NCBI GenBank assembly: GCA_964058805.1 | Contig: CAXKVV010001148.1 | Location: 1 to 27,195 of the forward strand | From: Schoenoplectus triqueter | Lineage: Eukaryota > Streptophyta > Magnoliopsida > Poales > Cyperaceae | DNA: 27,195 nucleotides | Direction of reading: 5' to 3' | Position numbers and translations under genes: made by a program | Notes under the pieces: model-generated | Databases searched by the model: none | What the model was told of the DNA's origin: nothing | The model's input: the letters and a program-made list of their open reading frames with translations, nothing else | Shown here: in pieces, positions 11,900 to 21,415 of the stretch | How positions within the stretch are numbered: position 1 is the first letter of the stretch | Layout of the letters: every line of letters begins with the position of its first letter

Positions 11900-13800
11900 A
11901 CGCTTCTCTCTCCTTCGAGCTCTGAAGAAGGTCAGGGACGCAGAGAGGAGGTGAGATAATGACCAGGTGTTGTGATCCTTGTGGAGAGGTATCCTCTGAA
12001 ATTGTCAACAATTGCACGATTACTGAAATCAATCGCTTCTCATGCGGATGGCAACGGTAGAAAGTTTGTAACTTTGCAATTGTGCATTGGACCCAAATTT
12101 AAGAGTTCCAAAGAGGCCCAAAACTGATGTTCACCGCAAGTTGTATCTTAACTACAAGTCTATAACATATAATATAGCTAAAAATTTAATGCCTCCATTT
12201 TTAAGATAATATTATGATATGCTACAAAATATCTATTGTTGAAAATAGCTCTTAAAAATACGATCTCAATTGTATTTCATCAATATAAATAACAACTCTG
12301 ATTTCACCAATAATGTCGTAGTTCATGTGAAGATGTGATCATGTCCCATTACTAACTCCGTCAGCAACAAGTGTGAAGTACATATTATCTAGTCTTTGTT
12401 CGTCTAATCTCATCCCTTTCTTTACAAAGTTGAACACATTTTCATGTCATGTTAATACTAGTTCATGTCAAAAGTTAAAAAAAAATACGAAATTTGAGGG
12501 TTTAATTCTCATCTATCTTATAGTAGATCTGTTTTATTTATCTTTAAGATATCAAACATTATTTGAAGCATTTATTGGATTTCTCCACAAATATAATTAT
12601 GAGCATAAAATGGCATCTATTGGAAACAATTTCTCGATTTTGTTAATCCTAAGATTCTAAAAGGGGCAAAAACTAATTAAAAAGGGTCAAATGATACACA
12701 CTTGCAATGTAAATGTTAATGCAACTAAGACATTCTTTTGTGTATATATATTTTAAGAAAACTGGTGGATGCAATTAAGACACAAAATATTTTGTCAGTT
12801 GATATTTTTATGAAGTTTTTTAAAAAAATTTAAATAATAAAAATCTTGAAATAAGACTTAACAGGCTAAAAATATGATGAAAGTATTTCAACTTTATATA
12901 TTATTTTTACAAAATATAGGATATGATCAGCCCCCAATTTATTTGGGGTCCCAAATTTATTTGGGATTAAAGACTTATTGTTGTTGTATAGGATATGATC
13001 AGCAGTTTCATTATTTGCTTAATTTTTACAGCAGCAGGAAATATTGAAGTTAGCAACAAACTTTTGATGCTCATCTGCTGTAAAATATAAACAAATTGAA
13101 TGCAATTTTTGCATGTCATGACATTTTTTTTTCTTCTTTTGGCCTTTTTGTCATATGCCAATTTCTTCTTCCTCAATCTTTTCGCTTCTCGGCGTTTGTA
13201 TAAATTAAATAAAAAATTCGTTGCTACATATTTATTGAATAGGATTGATTACACGAGTTATATGCATGAATTGAATGCTTCATCATTGTTTAGATAACGG
13301 CCTTTACCTTTCTAGATATTGTTTTCCAAGATTTCTGAATTTTAAAATAAACATAATTTCCCATATTGATATAGTTGCTTCAAATTATTGTAAAAAAAAA
13401 AACGTGTATATGATTCTTTTAGTTTCGAATAATATGATCCAGAAATTATTCATTTCTCTATCCAATGAAAGGAGATGGTGTTATATATGCTGCTTATAAT
13501 ATTGATCCAACATGTGTTTTTAAGTTGGGAATTATTCAAATAATTTATAAATTCCATGCTTATTAAAATGAGAAAAAGTAATAATTTTGTATATGCCACG
13601 ATATGTCTTAAATAATAGAGAGGATAATTTCACAAAATTAGTTATATTTTTGGAAATGACCACCTATTATTTCCTCGTCTAATAAACTATATTTCTAAAT
13701 AAATAAGACCATAAAGATAGCTAGGAACGTACGAGAACAGTTTAAATTTTGAATAAGAGGGGGAGAGAGCATTAAATCTCATCCTGAAGAACCACAACAG
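11900..13800. other. AT-rich intergenic region upstream of V-ATPase gene
   Basis: The V-ATPase promoter must lie at its left end, but no clear core element is visible. The rest is AT-rich with no convincing gene. Apart from mini-retroposon copy C (12915-13002) I recognise nothing in it. Confidence 0.5.
12915..13002 (+). mobile_element. TTG-tailed mini-retroposon, copy C, with 16-bp perfect target duplication
   Basis: The insert 12931-12986 is flanked by two identical copies of TATAGGATATGATCAG (12915-12930 and 12987-13002). It carries the hairpin segment twice (CCCCAATTTATTTGGGG and CCCAAATTTATTTGGG), then ATTAAAGACTTATTG and a short TTG tail. The internal duplication makes it 56 bp instead of about 40. 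Confidence 0.88.
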
Positions 13801-13816
13801 AAAGATTGAAGAAAAG

Positions 13817-13824
13817 TATATAAA
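13817..13824 (+). promoter_or_regulatory. TATA box
   Basis: TATATAAA lies about 70 bp upstream of the first ATG (13890). It is followed by a purine/pyrimidine-rich leader (CTCCGGAGAGAAAAGAGAGA), as in a typical plant core promoter with a start site near 13850. Confidence 0.65.
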
Positions 13825-13889
13825 CCTCTCAAGTCTCATCACCTCCGGAGAGAAAAGAGAGAGAAACCTCTCTGGCCTAGCTAGCTACG

Positions 13890-13958
13890 ATGAGAGCTCC
13901 ATTTCCGCCGCCGCCTCTGCTTCCGACGTCCCTATGGATGAACACACCGGGGATTTGA
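13890..13958 (+). other. Overlapping upstream ORF (22 codons)
   Basis: The first ATG after the TATA box opens a 22-residue proline-rich frame (MRAPFPPPPLLPTSLW...). It overlaps the start of the 79-residue ORF at 13934 in another frame. It could be a translated uORF, or the true original N-terminus now separated by a frameshift. Confidence 0.4.
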
Positions 13959-14173
13959 TAACTGATATCTCCTACATTGTGGGCTATGCCCTCTTCATGG
14001 TTACTTCCATATTGTTGATCACCTACCTCTGCTGTTTCTGGCACTCATGCAACAATGATCCCGCATCATCCCCAGCGCCGGAACTATACTTAATCAGTGT
14101 CGAACTTCCCGGCAGTGCAGCCACGAGTTCCACAACAGATGCATCCACAAGTGGCTCCGGGCGGAAATTGTAG
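13934..14173 (+). CDS. Small membrane protein ORF, likely N-terminal remnant of an ATL-type RING-H2 protein
   Basis: The 79-residue frame has one strong transmembrane segment (about residues 14-35, YIVGYALFMVTSILLITYL), then CCFWHSCNN and a low-complexity Ser/Thr/Ala tail. The N-terminal hydrophobic segment followed by a cysteine/basic stretch matches the start of ATL E3 ubiquitin ligases (usually about 150-250 residues). No RING appears in this frame. However, the last ~60 bases encode, in another frame, the second half of a RING-H2 finger. A TATA box and clean leader lie upstream, so the locus may still be transcribed. It is either a decayed ATL gene or a short membrane peptide derived from one. 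I favour decay. Confidence 0.45.
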   Translation: MDEHTGDLITDISYIVGYALFMVTSILLITYLCCFWHSCNNDPASSPAPELYLISVELPGSAATSSTTDASTSGSGRKL

Positions 14174-14196
14174 TGGTCCCCCTCTCCAAGAGGAGG
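14113..14196 (+). pseudogene. Out-of-frame RING-H2 half-finger
   Basis: In the frame starting at 14113 the DNA reads QCSHEFHNRCIHKWLRAE then IVVVPLSKRR. This is the C-x-H-x2-H-x2-C-x4-WL half of a RING-H2 domain. VPLS stands where the last zinc pair (CPxC) is expected, so those two cysteines are lost. The first CxxC half is also missing. It overlaps the 3' end of the 79-residue ORF in a different frame, pointing to a deletion plus frameshift in a former ATL gene. Confidence 0.6.
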
Positions 14197-14199
14197 GGT

Positions 14200-15686
14200 G
14201 AGAAGGATCCTTCTTGCCATAGTTCATGGAATAGTTTGTCAAAATATTGTCAAAATTTTGTTTTTCCCTCTTTTGTTAAAGACCAATTGAATTTAATGAA
14301 ATCAATGTGAAAACTTGAAAACTTTCATCTATCTTGTTTCTTTTTTTCTTTTAGTTTCATTCAAGTTTACATATGGTGATTATTTTTTGTGCATTGTCAT
14401 GTGCATGCAGATATCGTAAATATGCAATATGAGTATACAGACAGGAACTCTTTGCTTTATCAGTAAAATTTGCTTGAGTGACATGTTCAACAAATTGGTT
14501 TTCTGATGTTATTTTGTGGCCCAAAACTTGTGCTAGAATAGCAGAAGGTATTATTTTTTCACAATAGGTTCCAAATGGAGCATGTTAGGGTTTCAGATCC
14601 AGTACTAAACAATTGCAATTTCTGGAAAAATCTGTGTTGGTTTTTGTACTGGTATAGGTTTCTGTGCATACTGGCATGTCAGGGGCTAATTGCTGATTTT
14701 TCAGTCTTACATGGACCCTATTGCAATTTCTGGTAAGATTAGGGTCTCTGAAGAAACAAAAAATATTTATCTGGTATTTCGTACCAGTACCTTTCTAGTA
14801 TACTGGTATGAGCTGTATGTTTACTCGCCTACTTGTTGGTACTTTCATAATTTCATTTGTTAAGGACCTGATTGCAGATTCTGGAAATACTTATTGATAA
14901 ACGATTTTTGGCCGTTTCAACTGATATGAAGAGACTTATTAAAAGGAGAAAATTAGAAATTTGATTTAGAGGATTCCAAATCTGATTATGAAATAGAATT
15001 AGCTTACTGTTCAGCAGAACTAAAATTAAAATATCTTATTTATTTCTTTTTCTTTATCGAAATATATATATATATATATATCGATCTAGCCATGATCAAG
15101 TCCCATTGTAAACCCATGCACTCACTATAAGTAAAGTAGCTCTCCCTTGCCTCCCGCTCAATGAAAGTATGATATTAGATTTTGGGACGATTAATAGAAA
15201 TGTCGTGATTAATAAGAAAATTTGGATTAAATTTATTTTTATGAACTGATAATGGTGCATTGAGATTCTTTTCAGAAAGCTATTTTCATGACGAGTATTG
15301 TTATGTCTATACGATTTTTTTATTTGCCAATAACATGATCTGGAAATTAAATTGTGTATTTGGCTATTTGAGAAAGGAGAGAAATACCATGTGATTATTG
15401 GATTATCTCAATTCAGAATTAGATAGGAGTGTATGACAAACTTACAATAATATCAGCTATATGGAGGTATAAATAATTATTGACAAAGTTTAGATTACTT
15501 TTAAGGTAATAATTCTGTGGCGCTTAAATGAATATTACATTTAATTTATGACATTTATTTATTATATATTGCTCTTCATAATATATATCGTAGATAGGAC
15601 ACCATATGTACAATTGAATTGAACTTTTGATGTTTGGTTGATGTTGACAAGATGTACTGTTGTGCATTTCATGACTTTATTTTATG
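14200..15686. other. AT-rich intergenic stretch
   Basis: No gene is recognised. The motif ATTGCARWTTCTGG occurs three times (near 14611, 14720 and 14872), suggesting a degenerate repeat. An (AT)n run lies at 15061-15080. Confidence 0.5.
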
Positions 15687-15995
15687 AGAAGGGCTCAGTT
15701 GACAATGAGTTATTTTGAACATCTTGATAATGGATCCCTAAAAAAATACAAAAAAAATATAGAAAAAAAGTTTATAGATGTATTATTCTACTTTTTAGAT
15801 TAATGGTCATTCAAAGATAATTTATAACGGTTCCAATTTAATGATTTTTGATGGACTATTAAATATTAATGAAATTGTATAAAATTTAAATGATCATCTA
15901 AAAGTTGAATAACACATTTATAAATTTTTTTATATTTTTTTTAGAGATTCATTGTCAAGATTGTCAAAATAATTCATTGTCAACTGATCCCTTCT
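15687..15995. mobile_element. MITE/foldback element with ~60-bp terminal inverted repeats
   Basis: The left arm (AGAAGGGCTCAGTTGACAAT..., 15687 to about 15748) matches the reverse complement of the right arm (AGAAGGGATCAGTTGACAAT..., ending 15995) with few mismatches over about 60 bp. The interior is AT-rich without an ORF. The target duplication is not resolved. The right end abuts the TPR-like exon. Confidence 0.75.
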
Positions 15996-16009
15996 TCTAT
16001 TTTATATAG

Positions 16010-16058
16010 GACTTTGATTGAGTTTGATCGCGCTATTGAGTTGGATCCAAGACAAAAG
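16010..16058 (+). pseudogene. Isolated TPR exon fragment
   Basis: After TTTTATATAG, a 49-bp segment encodes TLIEFDRAIELDPRQK and ends AAAAG followed by GTGTGT. It therefore looks like an intact exon with an acceptor and donor. The A-I-E-L-D-P core is the classic second helix of a tetratricopeptide repeat. I found no companion exons. A Helitron 3' end lies about 870 bp downstream, so this is probably a captured exon. Confidence 0.5.
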
Positions 16059-16893
16059 GTGTGTATGTAATTTCTCTCTGTACTTTTTTTTTATTGCAAT
16101 ATATTTTCTCATCAGGTTTGTGATGTTGATTTTAATAAGGGAAGAGTAAGAACTGGCTGATTTCCTTTTGAGGTGAGGCAGGAGCAGGAGCGGGAGAAGT
16201 GATTTTGAGTTTTTTTTGAAAAGAAAATCAGGTACTATATTGGTGCATTGATGGAGAACTATTTGAAAATTTTGTGAGCTGGCAAATTGAAACTAACGAA
16301 ATGTTTGGCTACATCTGCTGAAATGCATCACAATTAGCTACTATTTTGCATATGGCTTTAAAATGATTTTGTGTTCCTCATACTTGGTATGTTTTATATA
16401 TATGAATAGTTATTTGTACTCTTTCTCTCACAAGGAAAAACATTGTACTCGCCCCTCACATTTTACTCTAACTAATTATATTTTGACAGGGCAGACATTG
16501 TGCCATATCTTCGATAGAAATGCCAATAAAAAATTAAATAATTTCGAGTAGCATCTTACTTTTTTTGGCGTCTTTACATCTGTGGTACTTGACACAAGTG
16601 AGTTAAAAATGATGCTGCTATAGGATGAACAATATGCGGAAGATAAGAAAAAACTGAGAGAAAAATAAATGAGCATGGAATTATACAACTCATTAAAGTT
16701 GTATGGTGCTTCTGTAACTTAATGTAATGTGTATAAAATTATCCGTTTTATAATAATCATGCTACGTTTTTTCTGACAAGCAGTGGTCTCCTTTTTTTTC
16801 CTTAATAAATCAGTCATCATTGACAAGCAATTTAAATCATAATTTTGTTGCTAATTTAAAATATAATAGACATCGGTCTAACAAAACGTACAA

Positions 16894-16924
16894 CTCCGCC
16901 GCGAAGTGCGGGTGTGCTATCTAG
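16894..16924 (+). mobile_element. Helitron 3' terminus (second family)
   Basis: CCGCCGCGAAGTGCGG, a GC-rich hairpin, is followed by GTGTGCTATCTAG and then a host T. CTAG at the end with a hairpin just upstream is the Helitron 3' signature. The 5' end is not identified. The element probably includes the TPR fragment at 16010. Confidence 0.6.
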
Positions 16925-17110
16925 TGAAAACTAATAAAGAAAACCCGTCCTTAGATTTTGTTATTTTTTTGTTCTGTATCAGATAAAGTCTGATCGAATT
17001 GATCCATATAAATTAAATATTTTTAATATAATTAGTGTATATATTTTAATTAATATAAAATTTCAAATTAATGAGATATCGTAGATTTATACTAGACCTT
17101 TTTTCTTGAA

Positions 17111-17579
17111 CTAGCTATATACCCGCGTATTGCAGCAAATTCTTTTATTTAAACATTAAAACATTATAAAATAAAAAAATCATATTTATCTAATATTAAA
17201 TTATAAATTCACCAAATTATAGAGAAAACCTATAATAAAGACTATATTTAATCTTGAATGAGATTTTTGCACAATATGAGTTAATGATTCATGATTTTTA
17301 TGGCAAGAAAAGTAAATTATTCTAACATATATTATCATCATTAATTTCTTACCAGATATGCACAAGGTTGCTAAATAAAAAAATAATATTATGAAAATAA
17401 TAGTATATAAGGGAAAGAAATGGAGAGAAAAAGGGGATCAATGGACGCGATCACATACGTTCGATCAACCAAAAATAAATATTATCCGTCTAATTGAGGG
17501 ATAAAATGGGTATAATAAAAAAATACCTTGATAAAAAATGGACCCTCCAATTCTTAGATGCTTTATATAATAGTATAGA
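17111..17579 (-). mobile_element. Non-autonomous Helitron, full length, copy 1
   Basis: On the minus strand it starts TCTATACTATTATATAAAGC (17579) and ends CGCGGGTATATAGCTAG (17111). It sits between host A and T as expected for Helitrons (5' TC, 3' CTRR, A|T target, no target duplication). It is 469 bp with no coding capacity. A closely similar copy in the opposite orientation is at 26511-26980. Confidence 0.88.
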
Positions 17580-17687
17580 TTATTTCATGGTCGGCAAGTC
17601 GATTGACAGTTTGCCACCGTGCTGAATCCGCGTGCATCAGAGAACAGTGAATTTTGAAATTTATTTTTGTTACCATGAGATTAGAGG

Positions 17688-18186
17688 TGTTAATGGATCG
17701 GATCTTGTATGATCTAAATACAGATTTATTAAAAATTTATAAGATTCAAATATGGATCTATATTCATTTATATAGCGGATATCGGATAAGATTCGGATCA
17801 TAATTGAAATTTATATTCAAATGATTATAATAATAATTTTAATATTTAATATGAATAAAATATATATAATATACATCATAAAACATAATGTAATAATAAA
17901 ATACTAATTAAACTAACTTGCATGACATATATTTTTTTAAATAATATGAACAAATTAATATTAAGTCTAACCTAACTATTATAATTATAACTTTTTATTT
18001 CTTAAAAATATTAAAAATTAAAATTTATAACGGATTCAGATTTAGATTCAGATCATGTAAGATTCAAATACGAATTCAAAAAGTAAAGCGGATCATTTTT
18101 TTAAGATTCATATGTGGATCTAATAAATAATTGAATAATTTATTTAGATTCATATGTGGATTTATTCATGCAAATTCGGATCGGAT
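17688..18186. repeat. AT-rich interspersed repeat with GGATCGGAT termini
   Basis: It begins GGTGTTAATGGATCGGATC and ends near AATTCGGATCGGATG. Inside are many copies of GATTCA/GGATC-type motifs such as AAGATTCAAATA and ATTCATATGTGGAT. The GTGTTAATGGATCGGAT start is a recurrent plant intergenic motif. Class unknown; boundaries approximate. Confidence 0.4.
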
Positions 18187-18379
18187 GTGTATTCTCTACG
18201 GAGAATTTTCGTGCAAAGATTTTCACAGAGAAACCATAACAGCTCAAAAAAATCACAAAGTCTTTGGAAAAATCTAAATATAAATTTTGATGTACGAGAC
18301 TATTTATTATTATTAAATAATAACTGTTGATGATTTGACCGTTTAAATTAAAAAAATCACACCTACGGTATGAACGTAA

Positions 18380-18580
18380 TGGGAATGGGAAAGGTTCAAA
18401 ACCCTTAGAATTAATTTTTGAGTTCAAAGTCTCTCCCGGCCATTGATTTTGTATCGAAATTTGTAACAACCATTATATAAAATAAAAAATATATAAATAT
18501 AAATCTCGATAAAATCAATGACTGAAAGAGATCTGAACTCAAAAATTGATTCAAAATGAATCTCCCCCGTTCCTGAACGG
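18380..18580. mobile_element. Foldback/MITE, family M, copy 1
   Basis: The left arm (AATTAATTTTTGAGTTC ... CATTGATTTTGTATCGAAAT, 18409-18462) pairs with the right arm (about 18503-18553), read in reverse as AATCAATTTTTGAGTTC ... CATTGATTTTATCGAGAT. The match weakens but continues outwards to about 18380/18580. Arm composition resembles the element at 19528-19735. Confidence 0.65.
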
Positions 18581-18723
18581 AATTGATGTGAATTGGACCC
18601 CTACTTGAGATTGTGAGAAGTTCCTTTTTTTACCATTTAAAGAAGTTTCCGAGAGAGATTTACTCAATCTCCTGGGCACAAGATTAACCTCTGGAAAAGG
18701 AATAACGGAAACCTCTTCAAGCT

Positions 18724-18936
18724 ATGATGAGAGCTCTTCTCAGGTTCGCCGTCGCCGCCGCCTCCTCTCAACTCACTTTACCATCTGCCACCTCTGCCCC
18801 CTCCGCCGACGTCGCCAAGTGCATACCGATTAATTACTTGGCGGTATCATGTCCGCCCGCCAAGCGCATACCGTTTTTTACAATACTGATTTTTAGCTCC
18901 ATACTGACGTCACTATTGTCATTTAGAACAGATTAA
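18724..18936 (+). pseudogene. ORF with organelle-targeting-like N-terminus, probable 5' gene fragment
   Basis: This 70-residue frame begins MMRALLRFAVAAASS, rich in Arg, Ala and Ser without early acids, like a mitochondrial presequence. GC-rich codons in the first ~35 residues contrast with AT-rich surroundings, suggesting a real former exon 1. After about residue 37 the reading loses that character and ends without a recognisable domain. A rhodanese-like fragment lies about 800 bp downstream and could belong to the same dead gene; this is speculative. Confidence 0.3.
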
Positions 18937-19527
18937 AAACATATTTAAAAAAAAAATCAAGTTTGTTTCCTCTGGTCGTAGCTACATAGATGTCAGGTTT
19001 ATTTTTTTTCCCTTTTTCTTTTTGCATTTCCTCCTATTTTCGCTATTTCTCCAATTTACGCATGCATCGATTGGGATAGAAATGAAAAACAAATAACGAA
19101 AATTTAGACGGAGAAATCCATCTTCTTTCAATCTCCCATCACGCGAAGAAACAAAATAAAAAAAAATGTATAAAAATAAAAAATAATGTTGCTGACATGG
19201 TAAGGAAGATCAGCTTAATTAATTGTTAAAAAAAGTCGAGCTTTCAAAATTGTCTATCATTTGATTCTTATATTTATAACAACTGGAGAATAATTAGTTC
19301 TCTATAATAAGTGCTATTGTGTTATAACAGTTTCCTCTTTATAAAATTAATAATTTAGAAATCAAATATACAAAATCAATGATAATAATTATGAAAGTAC
19401 CGTTAGAAAATGTACAAGGAGAATACTATAACATAACTCCAAAAGGAAAAAATTATTGTAATTATGATATCATCATCTTTTTAATTATTTAATGGTGATG
19501 GTAATTGAAATATAAGTTTGCCAGAGG

Positions 19528-19735
19528 GATCGTGATACGTTCGCATCTATTCGAACCAAAAAATTAGTTTGAATGGTTCGCAAGTCGTTAATTTTGCATC
19601 GAGATTCATAATGATCACTGAAAGTGCGAATATCGGATCTCAATGTATGTTAAAGTACGAATCTTGATGCAAAATCAACGACTTGCGAACTCTTCCAACC
19701 AATTTTTTAATTTGAAGTGTGCAAACATACCCGAG
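19528..19735. mobile_element. Foldback/MITE, family M, copy 2
   Basis: The arms are clear: the left has GTTCGCAAGTCGTTAATTTT then GCATCGAGATTC (19580-19612); the right in reverse has GTTCGCAAGTCGTTGATTTT then GCATCAAGATTC. Weaker pairing extends to the ends (GATACGTTCGCA / GGTATGTTTGCA). A matching core (ATTTTGCATCGAGA) also occurs alone near 24597. Confidence 0.7.
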
Positions 19736-19741
19736 ATATTT

Positions 19742-19819
19742 GATGCTAGACACGTGGAAGGAGCAATCAATATTCCTTTTTGGTCATCTATATCTTCTGA
19801 AGATTTTCTTTCTTTTTAG
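19742..19819 (+). pseudogene. Rhodanese-like exon fragment
   Basis: The frame reads DARHVEGAINIPFWSS then ISSEDFLSF and stops. D-x-R followed by H-V-E-G-A-I-N-I-P is the CH2A-type signature of rhodanese/sulfurtransferase domains. Foldback element M copy 2 ends only a few bases upstream, so the element may have cut the exon. No active-site cysteine region is present. Confidence 0.45.
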
Positions 19820-20152
19820 CACTTTATTTTTGAGCAAGTGCGATATGTGGAAAAGAAGAAGAATTTATTATAGTACACAAAATTTACTTTCTTCTTAAAA
19901 TCCCAGGAGACACATGGAATTTCTTTATTAGCTTGTAATTGTATACGTTATATTTTAATTAGAAATAAAATTTGACAAATAACATGGTGATCATCTAGGG
20001 TAGTATAGAGCATTCTCGATTTTTGGGTTTTAAGGGGTAACTTCTAATTTTTCTTAATGTGATTTGTATATCAAAAATTTATTACCAAACAAATCAAAAT
20101 TATATCTTGAAAATTGTAATATATAATATATAATAAGAATAATAATGAATTA

Positions 20153-20486
20153 GGCTACGGTGCTTTGCAAATATTACCGCTCAATCTAATATTCATATCC
20201 AAATCTATTAGTAAACCAAATTATATATTTTTTAGAATTTATTTGCTATTTTTTCGGATAATCCAAAAATCGTCATTTTTGAATGAATCAAAATTTTCAG
20301 ATCAAATCATTTTTCTCCTCACCAGAAAAAATAGCAAAAAAATTTAAAAAAATATAAATTTTAGTTTACTAATAGATTTTGATATGAAGATTAGATTGAA
20401 CAGTTCAGATTTGTCATTTCTGACTTAAAATTAAGAAAAGAGCGCAAAGCACACAGCGCCTCTGTGCTTTGCAAAGCACCATAGTC
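20153..20486. mobile_element. Foldback element with ~110-bp arms
   Basis: The left arm (GGCTACGGTGCTTTGCAAA ... CTCAATCTAATATTCATAT ... ATCTATTAGTAAACCAAA ... TTTGCTATTTTTTC) is matched in reverse by the right arm (GACTATGGTGCTTTGCAAAG ... TTCAATCTAATCTTCATAT ... ATCTATTAGTAAACTAAA ... TTTGCTATTTTTTC). The right arm carries an extra ~55 bp near its end including a second TGCTTTGC. Both ends lie next to AAT-type runs. Confidence 0.75.
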
Positions 20487-20492
20487 GGACTC

Positions 20493-20526
<34 letters not shown>

Positions 20527-20548
20527 TATTATTATTATTATTATTATT
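20493..20548. repeat. (TAA)n followed by (TTA)n, perfect palindromic microsatellite
   Basis: About nine TAA units are followed directly by about nine TTA units, forming a near-perfect inverted repeat that can fold into a cruciform. It abuts the right end of the foldback element. Confidence 0.9.
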
Positions 20549-20690
20549 TAATCATCCTAGATAATTACAGAGAAATATTTGTTATCTCTACCAAAATTAA
20601 TAGAATCTACAAGAAAGATAAAACTTAGTTCATGTAAAATATAATATTTTTTAGGTAAATTTATATTTTTAAATAAAGAAAAATGCTCAT

Positions 20691-20745
20691 AGTGACTTGA
20701 ACCTCGCACTTTAGTACAAATGTTTAACCATCAGGCCAATCGATG
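20691..20745 (-). repeat. tRNA-derived sequence (pol III promoter-like), possible SINE head
   Basis: On the minus strand TTGGCCTGATGGTTAA resembles an A-box and GTGCGAGGTTCAAGTC contains a B-box (GGTTCAAGTC) about 30 nt downstream. It does not fold into a complete tRNA: the acceptor stem is absent. This fits a tRNA pseudogene or the head of a SINE. Confidence 0.5.
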
Positions 20746-21148
20746 CATTTTTTAAAATTTAATATTTAAATTAAAATTAAGTGGCTCCGATTGATTCAAA
20801 TAAATATGAAAATAAAAAATTGAGTTGAATCATATGATAATTGGTCATGTGCCAATCCAAAACAGGTATGATCTGCAATACCTGTCCAAAAATCATTGTA
20901 CATGCAAAATAAAATGTTGAAAATGAAAAATATTGCCACTATATTTGTTAGTATTTTTTTTGTTAGTTTTCAAGAGCTGAATTTAGTCTGATGATTTTTT
21001 TTTACACATGTAACCAAGCTTGCAACAATTGATCTTGCTAATGCTGCAAGTCCTGTAAAAAAAATCCAACATATCTTAGAACTCAATAGAAAGAGAAACT
21101 TTACAGATAAAGAAAAAGAGTAAATAAAAAAATAATAATGAGGGGTCG

Positions 21149-21162
21149 TGGGCCGCTGCCCA
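21149..21162. promoter_or_regulatory. Paired site II (TGGGCY-type) motifs upstream of the F-box gene
   Basis: TGGGCC (21149-21154) and GCCCA in inverse orientation (21158-21162) form a small palindrome about 250 bp upstream of the 5' UTR intron. Such elements bind TCP factors in plant promoters. No TATA box is obvious, which is common with site II promoters. Confidence 0.35.
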
Positions 21163-21415
21163 ATAAAACTTTCAAAAACACCTCTCTAAACAAATACATC
21201 TCCACTGTCGGATCCCACCCCATAGTTCTCCTTTTATTATTTAAAATTTTACACAAACAAACCACGAGCTCTCTCAGGTTTCTAACCCCTCTTTTCGGCG
21301 GCTGTTCTTGTGCTTTCGAAGAATCGGAAAGAATCGACGCGATTCCTCAAACATCGTGTTTCTAATCGGAGGCGGTGAGAGGAGGAAGGCGATTTGAAGA
21401 GGCTCGGCGACTAAG

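Noticed and set aside
11604..12032. 142-codon open frame on the minus strand
   Set aside because: It is another reading frame across the V-ATPase leader and first exon; the correct frame gives the subunit a N-terminus.
12373..12660. 95-codon open frame in AT-rich spacer
   Set aside because: Composition matches random AT-rich DNA; no motif, promoter or splice context.
18140..18469. 109-codon open frame on the minus strand
   Set aside because: It spans the arm of a foldback element and AT-rich repeat DNA; no domain is visible.
21138..21365. 75-codon open frame upstream of the F-box gene
   Set aside because: It lies in the promoter and 5' UTR exon and does not join the F-box frame through the UTR intron.
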